This document shows positions 1 through 6,176 of a stretch of DNA of 7,326 nt, piece after piece. Source of the stretch: Geodermatophilaceae bacterium (lineage in GTDB: Bacteria; Actinomycetota; Actinomycetes; Mycobacteriales; Geodermatophilaceae). Every line of letters starts with the position of its first letter. Position 1 is the first letter of the stretch. The DNA is taken from NCBI GenBank assembly GCA_013812385.1, contig JACCTM010000405.1:1-7326 (forward strand), written 5' to 3'. Under the pieces are notes generated by a model. The model was given only the letters and a program-made list of their open reading frames with translations, had not been told where the DNA came from and ran no database searches. The position numbers and the translations under genes were made by a program.

Positions 1-1353
1 GCCGGGATCCACTCCCTGGTCTGGGAGGAAGCCCAGATCACCGCCGGAGTCGACCCCGACTTCCACCGACGGGACATGTACGACGGCATCGAGGCGGGAG
101 CTTTCCTGGAGTACGAGCTCGGCATCCAGGTCATGCCCGACGACGGGACCGACAGCTTCGAGGGCATCGACCTGCTCGACCCCACCAAGATCGTGCCGGA
201 GGAACTCGCGCCGGTTCAGCTGATCGGGAAACTGACCCTGAACGGCAACCCCACGAACTTCTTCGCCGAGGTCGAGCAGGTGGCCTTCCACACCGGACAT
301 CTGGTGCCGGGCATCGAGGTGACCAACGATCCGTTGATGCAGGCGCGACTGTTCTCCTACCTCGACACCCAGCTGACCCGGCTCGGCGGACCGAACTTCG
401 CACAGCTGCCGATCAACCGACCGCACGCGCCGGTGAACGACATGCTCCGGGACGGTATGCATCAAACCGCCATCCACACCGGGGTGGCGCCATACCGGCC
501 GAACAGCATCGATGGCGGGGCACCTGAGGTAGCCACGGTGCAGGAGGGCGGCTACGTACAGGTGCCGCGCCCCATCGAAGGTGTCCCCGTGCGCGCGCAT
601 GCCGCCTCGTTCGACGATCACTTCTCTCAGCCCACGATGTTCTACCGAAGCCTGAGCGAAGTGGAACAGCAGCACATCGTCGAGGCGTACACCTTCGAGT
701 TGGGCAAGTGCTACGAGCAGCCCATTAAGGAGCGTCAGCTCGAGGTGCTGGCCAACGTCGACGCGGACCTGTGTGCCCAGGTAGCCGCTGGCCTGGGACT
801 ACCCGCGCCGAAGGGCACTCCGGCGCAGGACGTCGTCCTGTCTGCGGCCCTGTCCCAGGTCGTCACCGCGCCCGGACCGATCGCCGGTCGCAAGATCGGC
901 GTGATTGCCGATACCGGCTCGGACCTGGCTGGGATCGGCAAGCTGCGCACGGCGATGGACAGGCTCGGCGCCGAGGTGCTCGTCGTCGCGCCGGTCGGTG
1001 GCGTCCTGGGCCGCGGTGCCCGCAAGGTCAACGTCGACCGGACGCTGCTGACCACCCGTTCGGTCGAGTTCGATGCAGTCGTAGTGGCCGGGGGTACCAC
1101 ACCGACCAACGACATCAAGCTGATTCTGCTGCTGCAGGAAGCATTCCGGCACTGCAAGGCGATGGGGGCCTGGGGGAACGGCGCCGCAGTGCTGCAGGGT
1201 GCCGGGATCGCCCTCGACGGTGCGGGGGTCGTGGTCGGCAATTCGGTGGCCAAGGCGTTCACCGGAGAACTGACCGCTGCGCTGGGCCTGCACCGGGCAT
1301 GGGACCGAGCCGCGGAGGTCATGGGCTCGGCGGTACCCCCGGCAACCGGCTAG
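1..1353 (+). CDS. katE: Large-subunit monofunctional catalase (HPII/KatE type), C-terminal 450 residues
   Basis: Cytoplasmic haem catalase that converts hydrogen peroxide to water and oxygen. The frame is open from base 1, so the start, N-terminal arm and distal catalytic His/Asn lie outside the window; the stop is TAG at 1351. Numbering visible codons from base 1, the proximal haem region has RLFSY with the haem-ligand tyrosine at residue 120 (bases 358-360), followed by DTQ and RLGGPNF, and then INRP and RDGMH. AFHTGH supplies His97 and His100; by alignment from memory with E. coli HPII, His97 is the residue that is cross-linked to the haem tyrosine there. From about residue 296 (GRKIGVIAD) to the end is the flavodoxin/DJ-1-like domain found only in large (clade 2) catalases. 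Its nucleophile-elbow position reads GNGAAV with no cysteine, so protease or glyoxalase activity is not expected, as in HPII. Its 3' end overlaps the convergent ankyrin gene by 35 bp. Family assignment is secure. Confidence 0.96.
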   Translation, partial: AGIHSLVWEEAQITAGVDPDFHRRDMYDGIEAGAFLEYELGIQVMPDDGTDSFEGIDLLDPTKIVPEELAPVQLIGKLTLNGNPTNFFAEVEQVAFHTGHLVPGIEVTNDPLMQARLFSYLDTQLTRLGGPNFAQLPINRPHAPVNDMLRDGMHQTAIHTGVAPYRPNSIDGGAPEVATVQEGGYVQVPRPIEGVPVRAHAASFDDHFSQPTMFYRSLSEVEQQHIVEAYTFELGKCYEQPIKERQLEVLANVDADLCAQVAAGLGLPAPKGTPAQDVVLSAALSQVVTAPGPIAGRKIGVIADTGSDLAGIGKLRTAMDRLGAEVLVVAPVGGVLGRGARKVNVDRTLLTTRSVEFDAVVVAGGTTPTNDIKLILLLQEAFRHCKAMGAWGNGAAVLQGAGIALDGAGVVVGNSVAKAFTGELTAALGLHRAWDRAAEVMGSAVPPATG

Positions 1354-1759
1354 GCCTGGCCGGCACGCCTGGGCGCAACAGGGCGCGCATGTCGGAAAGA
1401 TCGAAGAAGTCTGCGACCTCGCGGGCCGACCTGGGACCGGTGTCGGGATCGGCTCCGGCCTCCAACAGCATTGTCACGATGACCGTCGCCCTGCGGAAGA
1501 CGGCGGCTCCCAGGGCAGTCTGGCCGTTGTCGTTGTATCGCTCCACGTCTGCCCCGTGGTCCAACAGCAGCCGAACCACGTCGTCGTGACAGTGGTACGC
1601 CGCGAGGATCAGCAGGGTGTCTCCCCGCTCGTTGGTCAGGTTGCTCGGCACACCCATGGTCAGCAGAGTGGCCAGCTGCGTGAGATCGCCTGTGCGGGCC
1701 CACTCAAAGGACTGCCGGAGCAGATCAAGTTCGTCCTCGGTCAGTCCGCCGGTCATCAT
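1319..1759 (-). CDS. Small ankyrin-repeat protein, convergent with the catalase gene
   Basis: A 146-residue soluble protein with no signal peptide or membrane segment. Two clear ankyrin repeats are visible: residues 45-77 (RGDTLLILAA, then VVRLLLDHGADVE) and 78-110 (NGQTALGAAV, then MLLEAGADPD). A degenerate N-terminal cap repeat lies at 12-44 and a weaker one at about 111-128. Ankyrin repeats bind proteins, so it probably works through a partner. Known precedent: in Pseudomonas aeruginosa the ankyrin protein AnkB is needed for full activity of catalase KatB. A role with the neighbouring catalase is inference. The start is the ATG pair at 1759 and 1756. There is no Shine-Dalgarno sequence, but a TANNNT hexamer at a leaderless spacing precedes it. 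The C-terminal tail, rich in Pro, Arg and Ser, is encoded opposite the catalase 3' end. Confidence 0.88.
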   Translation of the reverse strand: MMTGGLTEDELDLLRQSFEWARTGDLTQLATLLTMGVPSNLTNERGDTLLILAAYHCHDDVVRLLLDHGADVERYNDNGQTALGAAVFRRATVIVTMLLEAGADPDTGPRSAREVADFFDLSDMRALLRPGVPARPSRLPGVPPSP

Positions 1760-1762
1760 GGC

Positions 1763-1792
1763 AGCGTAGGTCGCCGCAACGTCCTCGGACCA
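1763..1792 (-). promoter_or_regulatory. Candidate leaderless promoter of the ankyrin gene
   Basis: Reading the minus strand, TACGCT (1768-1763) fits the actinobacterial -10 pattern TANNNT. Only three bases separate it from the first ATG at 1759, and six from the second ATG at 1756. That would place transcription start at or next to the second ATG, fitting a leaderless mRNA and the missing Shine-Dalgarno. The -35 candidate TGGTCC (1792-1787, 18-bp spacer) matches TTGACA at only three positions. Prediction by eye. Confidence 0.35.
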
Positions 1793-1815
1793 GCCGTGTC
1801 GTCAGACCGTACGGT
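1786..1815 (+). promoter_or_regulatory. Candidate leaderless promoter of the metallophosphoesterase gene
   Basis: TACGGT at 1810-1815 fits TANNNT and is followed by exactly seven bases before GTG at 1823, the usual distance from -10 to +1, so transcription could begin on the start codon. The -35 candidate CGGACC (1786-1791, 18-bp spacer) matches TTGACA at three positions and overlaps the -35 candidate of the divergent ankyrin gene. A GGTGAG at 1813-1818 could instead act as a short-spaced Shine-Dalgarno. Prediction by eye. Confidence 0.35.
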
Positions 1816-1822
1816 GAGCAGC

Positions 1823-2314
1823 GTGAAGGTGGTCGTGCTGGCCGACACCCATGCGCCGCGACGGTGGAAGGGCGCTTCGCCGCGCGTGGCGCAATGTCTC
1901 GGCGAAGCCGATCTGATCCTGCACGCCGGGGACGTGTGCATCCGGGACGTTCTCGACGAACTGTCCAGTTATGCACCGGTGCTGGCCGTACGGGGCAACA
2001 ACGACGGGCCGGACATAGCGGCCTGGGGAGCACCGGACCGGCTGGTCACAGAGATCGACGGACTGACCGTCGGGATGGTCCATGACAGCGGTGCTGCGAC
2101 CGGTCGGCTGCCCAGGATGCGCAGGCTCTTCCCGGACTGTGATCTCGTCGTTTTCGGCCACTCCCACATCCCGATGAATCTGTCCGGAGACGGCCTGCGG
2201 ATCTTCAATCCTGGGTCACCGACCGACCGTCGTCGGCAGCCGAGAGGCACCGTCGGAGTGCTCGAGGTCAGCGGCGGTCGCCTCGTTGACGCCGGGATCG
2301 TCCCAGTGACCTGA
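1823..2314 (+). CDS. Metallophosphoesterase of the YfcE/MJ0936 family
   Basis: A 163-residue cytoplasmic phosphodiesterase/phosphatase with the calcineurin-like fold and a two-metal site. The metal-binding motifs occur in order and are complete: DTH (Asp8, His10), HAGD (Asp37), GNND (Asn59/Asn60), a histidine in VHDSG (His87), and GHSH (His113, His115), followed by NPGSPTDRR as in this family. Related proteins cleave model phosphodiesters and the natural substrate is usually unknown; nothing here narrows it. I chose GTG at 1823 because it gives the family's typical beginning (a few hydrophobic residues then DTH) and normal length. GTG at 1814 would add three residues. The frame stays open upstream to 1556, but that part is antisense to the ankyrin gene and has no family similarity. 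It lies 87 bp upstream of ald on the same strand and may or may not be cotranscribed with it. Confidence 0.9.
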   Translation: MKVVVLADTHAPRRWKGASPRVAQCLGEADLILHAGDVCIRDVLDELSSYAPVLAVRGNNDGPDIAAWGAPDRLVTEIDGLTVGMVHDSGAATGRLPRMRRLFPDCDLVVFGHSHIPMNLSGDGLRIFNPGSPTDRRRQPRGTVGVLEVSGGRLVDAGIVPVT

Positions 2315-2338
2315 GCGGGGTCGAGCCAGAATGGAGGC

Positions 2339-2367
2339 GTGCGGTCCTAAGCTCGGTCCTGACGCAC
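2339..2367. promoter_or_regulatory. Repeat-flanked promoter/operator candidate upstream of ald
   Basis: The heptamer CGGTCCT occurs twice, at 2342-2348 and 2354-2360, spaced 12 bp, about one helical turn. The repeats bracket TAAGCT (2348-2353), which fits the TANNNT -10 pattern. Outside them, GTGCG (2339-2343) and CGCAC (2363-2367) form an inverted repeat. No good -35 is visible at 17-18 bp. This could be a promoter overlapped by a regulator site for ald, but chance similarity in GC-rich DNA is possible. Confidence 0.25.
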
Positions 2368-2401
2368 CGACGGAGTCGCGATGAGAGATGGATGGAAGCG
2401 G

Positions 2402-3520
2402 ATGAGGGTCGGGGTACCCCGCGAGGTCAAGAATCACGAGTACCGCGTTGCATTGACGCCGGCGGGGGTGACCGAGTTGCGCCGCAGTGGCCACGATGTG
2501 ATCATCGAAAACGACGCTGGCGCAGGCTCACTGATACCCGATGCAGACTTCGTGGCGGCCGGGGCGCAGATCCTGCCTAACGCCGACGACGTCTGGGCCG
2601 CAGCGGATCTGGTGCTGAAGGTCAAGGAGCCGGTCGCCGAGGAATACCACCGGATGCGCTCCGGGCAGACGCTGTTCACCTACCTGCACCTGGCCGCTTC
2701 CGTGGAGTGCACCAAAGCGCTGCTGTCCTCGGGTATCGACGCGGTGGCCTACGAGACGGTCCAGCTCGCCGACCTCTCGTTGCCCCTGTTGGCGCCGATG
2801 TCCGAGGTGGCCGGCCGAATGGCACCGCAGTGCGGCGCACACAACCTCGAGCGGGCCCAGGGCGGCCGCGGTGTGCTGTTGGGTGGGGTGTCCGGTGTGT
2901 ACGCGGCCACGGTCGTGGTGATCGGTGCAGGAGTGTCCGGGATGAACGCCGCGGCCATCGCCCTGGGCATGCAGGCCGAGGTGATCCTGCTCGACAACAA
3001 CGTGGAGAAGCTGCGCGCCGCGGACCGGATCTACCAGGGTCATCTGCAGACCGTGGCGTCGAACTCCTATGAGGTCGAGCGGGCGGTTCTGGGTGCGGAC
3101 CTGGTCATCGGAGCGGTGCTCGTGCCTGGCGCCAAGGCGCCCACGCTGGTGTCCAATGAGCTGGTCTCACGGATGCGGCCGGGGTCGGTCCTGGTGGACA
3201 TCGCCGTCGACCAGGGTGGCTGCTTCGAGGACACCCGTCCGACGACCCACGACGACCCGACCTACCGCGTGCACGACTCGGTCTTCTATTGCGTGGCGAA
3301 CATGCCGGGTGCGGTACCGAATACCTCCACCTACGCGCTGACCAACGTCACGCTTCCGTACGTGATGTCGTTGGCCAACCGCGGGCTGCACGGGGCGGTG
3401 GCCGTAGACCCCGCCCTGGCCATGGGTGTCAACGTCGTTGCGGGGCAGGTCGTCTACGACCACGTTGCCGCGGCGCACGGGCTGCCGTATATGGCGCTGG
3501 AAGAGGCCCTGGCTGGCTGA
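2402..3520 (+). CDS. ald: Alanine dehydrogenase
   Basis: Catalyses reversible NAD-dependent oxidative deamination of L-alanine to pyruvate and ammonium in the cytoplasm, linking alanine use, nitrogen assimilation and NADH balance. The 372-residue product is almost the length of M. tuberculosis Ald and, with this start, its key residues have the same numbers as I recall for that enzyme: Arg15 (EYRVALTP), Lys75 (LKVKEP) for pyruvate binding, catalytic His96 (YLHLAAS, codon 2687) and Asp270 (DIAVDQGG, codon 3209). The NAD-binding Rossmann motif is VVVIGAGVSG, and the conserved NMPGAVPNTST segment is present. The start at ATG 2402 is chosen from homology, with GGAAG only three bases upstream. ATG 2381 would add seven residues and has a better-spaced GGAG at 2372-2375, so it remains possible. 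The 3' end overlaps the probable start of xerD, suggesting translational coupling. No defect is seen. Confidence 0.95.
   Translation: MRVGVPREVKNHEYRVALTPAGVTELRRSGHDVIIENDAGAGSLIPDADFVAAGAQILPNADDVWAAADLVLKVKEPVAEEYHRMRSGQTLFTYLHLAASVECTKALLSSGIDAVAYETVQLADLSLPLLAPMSEVAGRMAPQCGAHNLERAQGGRGVLLGGVSGVYAATVVVIGAGVSGMNAAAIALGMQAEVILLDNNVEKLRAADRIYQGHLQTVASNSYEVERAVLGADLVIGAVLVPGAKAPTLVSNELVSRMRPGSVLVDIAVDQGGCFEDTRPTTHDDPTYRVHDSVFYCVANMPGAVPNTSTYALTNVTLPYVMSLANRGLHGAVAVDPALAMGVNVVAGQVVYDHVAAAHGLPYMALEEALAG
3499..3515 (+). promoter_or_regulatory. Shine-Dalgarno and CTG start candidate for xerD inside ald
   Basis: GGAAGAGG at 3499-3506 is the strongest Shine-Dalgarno-like sequence near the ald/xerD junction. 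It lies six bases before CTG at 3513-3515, in the xerD frame, and within the last codons of ald (stop TGA at 3518). No ATG, GTG or TTG occurs in the xerD frame between the TTG at 3465 and the GTG at 3633, which is already inside the conserved domain. Confidence 0.45.
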
Positions 3521-4481
3521 GTCGGCTGTCCCCGCGGTAGTTGCGCCACCCGAACCCGCAGCGCCCCTGAGTCGCGCACTGCGCGGGTATCTCGACCACC
3601 TCGCCATCGAACGCGGGCTGGCCAGCAACACGGTGTCTTCCTACCGTCGGGACTTGCACCGGTACGGCAGCCATCTGACCAGGCGGGGGAGAGGCTCACT
3701 GGCTGAGGTGACCGAGGCCGACGTCGCGGAATTCCTAGCCGCCCTTCGGCTGGGTGACGACCTGCACTCACCGTTATCGGCCGCCTCGGCCGCCCGAGGC
3801 GTGGTCGCCGTACGAGGTCTGCATCGCTTTGCCGTACGCGAGGGTTGGGTTCTGGATGACGTTGCTGCACGAATTCGCCCACCCGCGCCGCCGCGCCGCC
3901 TGCCCAAGGCCATTCCGGTCGACTGCGTGGAGGCGCTGCTGGAGGCGGCCAATCTCGATGACGAGCCGCGCTCACTGCGGGATCGCGCGCTACTGGAGTT
4001 GCTCTATGGCACCGGCGCGCGGATCTCGGAGGCAGTCGGCCTGGCCGTCGATGATGTGGACCGCGCCTCCGGGACGATCCGGGTGACCGGGAAGGGCAGC
4101 AGGCAGCGGGTCGTACCGATCGGTTCCTATGCTCTGACCGCGCTGGATGGTTACCTGATCCGAGGCCGTCCGGCACTGGCCGCCCAGGGCCGCGGGATCA
4201 GTGCCCTGTTCCTGAATGCCCGCGGTGGCCGACTGTCCCGGCAGAGCGCCTGGACGATATTGCGGGCGGTTGCCGACCGGGCGGGCATCACCGAGGACCT
4301 GTCACCACACACCCTTCGGCATTCCTTCGCCACCCACCTGCTCGACGGTGGGGCCGACGTCCGGGTGGTGCAGGAGCTGCTTGGACACGCGTCGGTGACG
4401 ACCACGCAGATCTACACCCTGGTCACCGTTGATCGTCTGCGGGAGGTGTACGCAGCCAGCCATCCTCGCGCACTGTCGTGA
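3513..4481 (+). CDS. xerD: Site-specific tyrosine recombinase XerD
   Basis: XerD acts with XerC at the chromosomal dif site to resolve chromosome dimers before cell division. An N-terminal SAM-like core-binding domain (YLDHLAIERGLASNTVSSY onward) is followed by the catalytic domain. All active-site residues are visible: Arg in GARISEA (codon 4020), Lys in TGKGSRQR (4092), His and Arg in SPHTLRHSFATHLL (4308 and 4317), His in LLGHASV (4386) and nucleophile Tyr in TQIYTLV (4413). NARGGRLSRQSAW and the C-terminal HPRA tail match mycobacterial XerD closely. The start is uncertain. CTG at 3513 has a good Shine-Dalgarno, gives 322 residues and overlaps ald by 8 bp; GTG 3426, TTG 3438 and TTG 3465 are in frame but lack one and would add sequence that is a shadow of ald. 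The residues before the core-binding domain are rich in Pro and Ala. The gene ends 19 bp before the convergent TetR gene. Confidence 0.93.
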   Translation: MAESAVPAVVAPPEPAAPLSRALRGYLDHLAIERGLASNTVSSYRRDLHRYGSHLTRRGRGSLAEVTEADVAEFLAALRLGDDLHSPLSAASAARGVVAVRGLHRFAVREGWVLDDVAARIRPPAPPRRLPKAIPVDCVEALLEAANLDDEPRSLRDRALLELLYGTGARISEAVGLAVDDVDRASGTIRVTGKGSRQRVVPIGSYALTALDGYLIRGRPALAAQGRGISALFLNARGGRLSRQSAWTILRAVADRAGITEDLSPHTLRHSFATHLLDGGADVRVVQELLGHASVTTTQIYTLVTVDRLREVYAASHPRALS

Positions 4482-4500
4482 AGATGGGTCGCTTCGGCGT

Positions 4501-5061
4501 TCAGCGCGTGATCGCCCGCCAACACCCACGAGCCACCGTGTCCAGGGTCGAGTCGTCGGTGGCCGAACCGCCGGCGCTCGCGGCGAGCGTGACAGCTGGA
4601 CCGAGGGCGAGGTCGTAGAGCACGTCGGGGGGTAGGTCGACCAGGATGTGGCCAAGCTCTGCGATCATGGCTGACCAGAGCCCGGCAACCTCGCCCTCGA
4701 ACTGGTGGACGGCCTTCCCGTAGGGCGAAGCCTCGAGCTGTAGGAGGAAACGCGCCCGTTCCGGCCGCTCGACGAGGTGGGCGTGGACGCGATGCCAAGC
4801 ACCGAGGAAACGCTTCTCCGGAGGGACTCCGGAATCCCAACCCGCTGCGGCGGCCAGTCCCAGGTCGCGTTTGACCTCGGCGTAGACCGTGAGGATCAAC
4901 GACTCCTTGTCGGCGTAGTGCACGTAGATCGTGCCGGCGGCTACGCCAGCACGACGGGCAACCTCGCCCATGGCGGCGCCGTGCAGGCCTCGATCGGCCA
5001 CGAGCTCCAGTAACGCCTGCCGTACGGCGGCGGCCCGATCGATGCCGCTGGAAGCGCTCAA
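4501..5061 (-). CDS. TetR-family transcriptional regulator, coupled to the SDR gene
   Basis: A DNA-binding, probably ligand-responsive repressor. With the TTG start it has 186 residues. The N-terminal TetR helix-turn-helix is clear: AVRQALLELVADRG (helix 1, about residues 12-25), then MGEVARRAGVAAGTIYVHYADKES, ending in the family's IYxHYxxKE signature at about 45-53. The rest is the helical ligand-binding and dimer domain, with no recognisable ligand class. The TTG start (5061-5059) overlaps the SDR stop as TTGA, a four-base overlap typical of coupled genes. ATG 5130 and GTG 5100 are in frame but would extend it by residues encoded opposite-phase in the SDR 3' end, with no family similarity. 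It is the second gene of the SDR operon. The palindrome at 6025-6040 is its likely binding site, so it probably represses its own operon; that is inference. Confidence 0.9.
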   Translation of the reverse strand: MSASSGIDRAAAVRQALLELVADRGLHGAAMGEVARRAGVAAGTIYVHYADKESLILTVYAEVKRDLGLAAAAGWDSGVPPEKRFLGAWHRVHAHLVERPERARFLLQLEASPYGKAVHQFEGEVAGLWSAMIAELGHILVDLPPDVLYDLALGPAVTLAASAGGSATDDSTLDTVARGCWRAITR

Positions 5062-6005
5062 ACGGACGCCGTGCCGACCGACGCCGCCACGTCGAAGCAC
5101 ACACCGGTCTCGCGCTCTGACACGACCCACAACGTCTGCGCGGGCTTGCTGGCCACGGATCGGCCCAGCAGCGGGCGGCGAACGGCCGCTCCGTTGTTGA
5201 CGAAGCGTGGGGCGTAGAGCTGGCCACCCTTGGCCTTGGGGTCGGTGGCCGCTCGGAGTTGCGGCTGCACGCCCTGGGCGGGTGACATACCGGTCTTCTG
5301 GGCCATGAGGTGGAAGAACTTCTGGCTGGCGCCGCCGTCGGTATTGCGGACGCTGGCGGCTTGCAGATCAGTGTCGGACAGACCGGGATGAGCTACCAGG
5401 CTCAACACCTGCGCCCCGGCCGCCGTGAGCCGCCGCTGCAACTCGACGGCGAAATGCAGGTTGGCCAGCTTCGACTGGCCGTACGCGCGCCACGGGCTGT
5501 ACCTGCCATGTAGATGGGGATTGGCCGCGTCGATGGGACGGCCGGTGTGTCGCGCGATCGAGGTGACGGACACGATCCGGGCACCCGGTGTTGCGGCCAA
5601 CGCCGGTAGGAGCCTGGCCGTGAACACGAAATGTCCCAGGTGGTTGGTGCCCAGCTGCAGTTCGAAGCCGTCCTCGGTGCGGCCTTCCGGGGTTGCCATG
5701 ACGCCCGCGTTGTTGGCAAGGAGGTCGATCCGGGGGTGCGCTGCAAGAATCGTCGCCGCGGCGGCTTCGGTGGAGGCGAGTGATCCCAGGTCGAGCGAGA
5801 TCAGTTCCAGGGAGGCTTCCGGGATCTCACTCATGATGTCGAGTCGAGCTCGTTGCGCCTTGTCCTGGTTGCGGACGGCCATGACGATGTGTGCTCCCTT
5901 GCGGGCGAGCTCTCTGGCCATCTCGAGCCCAAGCCCGCCGTTGGCACCGGTGATGACCGCGACTCGGTCGGACTGGTCGGGAATGTCGCGAGAGGTCCAA
6001 GACAT
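5058..6005 (-). CDS. Short-chain dehydrogenase/reductase (classical SDR, retinol-dehydrogenase-like)
   Basis: A 315-residue NAD(P)-dependent oxidoreductase; the substrate is unknown and the family acts on alcohols, ketones, lipids or xenobiotics. All classical SDR elements are present: cofactor motif TGANGGLG (residues 19-26), NNAG (98-101), and the catalytic tetrad Asn121 (TNHLGHF), Ser149 (SVTS), Tyr175 and Lys179 (YGQSK). AVRN at 43-46, after the second strand, has Arg45 where NADP-preferring members often carry a basic residue. The length and the C-terminal half resemble the group often annotated as retinol dehydrogenase or oxidoreductase in actinobacteria. I chose ATG at 6005 because GGAG (complement of 6011-6014) sits five bases upstream. 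ATG 6038 would start inside the palindromic operator and is unlikely. It is the first gene of a two-gene operon with the TetR regulator. Confidence 0.93.
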   Translation of the reverse strand: MSWTSRDIPDQSDRVAVITGANGGLGLEMARELARKGAHIVMAVRNQDKAQRARLDIMSEIPEASLELISLDLGSLASTEAAAATILAAHPRIDLLANNAGVMATPEGRTEDGFELQLGTNHLGHFVFTARLLPALAATPGARIVSVTSIARHTGRPIDAANPHLHGRYSPWRAYGQSKLANLHFAVELQRRLTAAGAQVLSLVAHPGLSDTDLQAASVRNTDGGASQKFFHLMAQKTGMSPAQGVQPQLRAATDPKAKGGQLYAPRFVNNGAAVRRPLLGRSVASKPAQTLWVVSERETGVCFDVAASVGTASV

Positions 6006-6024
6006 GCCGGCTCCAAAGATTTGC

Positions 6025-6040
6025 GAATGAATGTTCATTC
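6025..6040. promoter_or_regulatory. Palindromic operator candidate for the TetR regulator
   Basis: GAATGAATGTTCATTC is a perfect 7-bp inverted repeat with a 2-bp centre (GAATGAA, TG, TTCATTC). Its size and sequence resemble known TetR-family operators. It lies 20 to 35 bp upstream of the SDR start, between the ribosome-binding site and a promoter candidate, where a bound repressor would block transcription. Assignment to this regulator is inferred from position. Confidence 0.75.
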
Positions 6041-6069
6041 ACTCTCTCAGGGAGCCACGGTGCCGTCAA
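6041..6069 (-). promoter_or_regulatory. Proximal promoter candidate of the SDR/TetR operon
   Basis: On the minus strand, TTGACG (6069-6064) matches the -35 consensus at five of six positions. After a 17-bp spacer comes GAGAGT (6046-6041), a weak -10 with the conserved second A and last T. The -10 abuts the palindrome at 6025-6040, so the start of transcription would fall near the palindrome's centre. Confidence 0.45.
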
Positions 6070-6103
6070 TTTAGTGGCCTTCGCGGGTACCGGCTCGCGG
6101 AAA

Positions 6104-6133
6104 AGCATAAAGCTGCAGTTGAGCTTCAATCAA
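6104..6133 (-). promoter_or_regulatory. Distal promoter candidate of the SDR/TetR operon
   Basis: On the minus strand, TTGATT (6133-6128), an 18-bp spacer and TATGCT (6109-6104) make a second promoter candidate with a better -10 (TANNNT). It lies in a locally AT-rich patch. Transcripts from it would cross the palindrome about 60 to 70 bp downstream of the start point. It could replace or add to the proximal candidate. Confidence 0.35.
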
Positions 6134-6176
6134 ATTGGGCGGTAAACGATTCCGCCTTCCTCGTCGGCGGGTCGCC

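Noticed and set aside
735..1322. Long minus-strand open frames opposite the catalase gene (735-1322, 799-1293, 131-403)
   Set aside because: Their products are low-complexity Ala/Arg/Pro sequence with no domain, as expected for the strand opposite a GC-rich gene.
771..1589. Plus-strand 272-codon frame across the catalase end and ankyrin gene
   Set aside because: Arg/Gly-rich shadow in a shifted frame; the catalase and ankyrin frames explain the same DNA with clear domains.
1556..1822. Upstream extension of the metallophosphoesterase frame to an ATG at 1556
   Set aside because: It is antisense to the ankyrin gene, shows no family similarity, and the family's N-terminus begins right at 1823.
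3454..4176. Minus-strand 240-codon frame opposite xerD
   Set aside because: Arg/Pro/Ser-rich with no motif; XerD in the plus strand is certain.
4412..5227. Minus-strand 271-codon frame over the ends of xerD, TetR and SDR
   Set aside because: It crosses three real genes in another frame and has Arg-rich composition without domains.
5425..6030. Plus-strand 201-codon frame antisense to the SDR gene
   Set aside because: No recognisable domain; the SDR frame has a complete motif set.
6119..6129. Short palindrome TTGA-GCT-TCAA in the AT-rich patch
   Set aside because: Only four bp per arm, and it overlaps a promoter candidate's spacer; not strong enough to call an operator.
6138..6156. Inverted repeat GGCGG / CCGCC with a 9-base loop between the SDR and parA genes
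   Set aside because: The five-bp GC stem has no T-run and is common by chance in this composition; I would not call it a terminator or operator.
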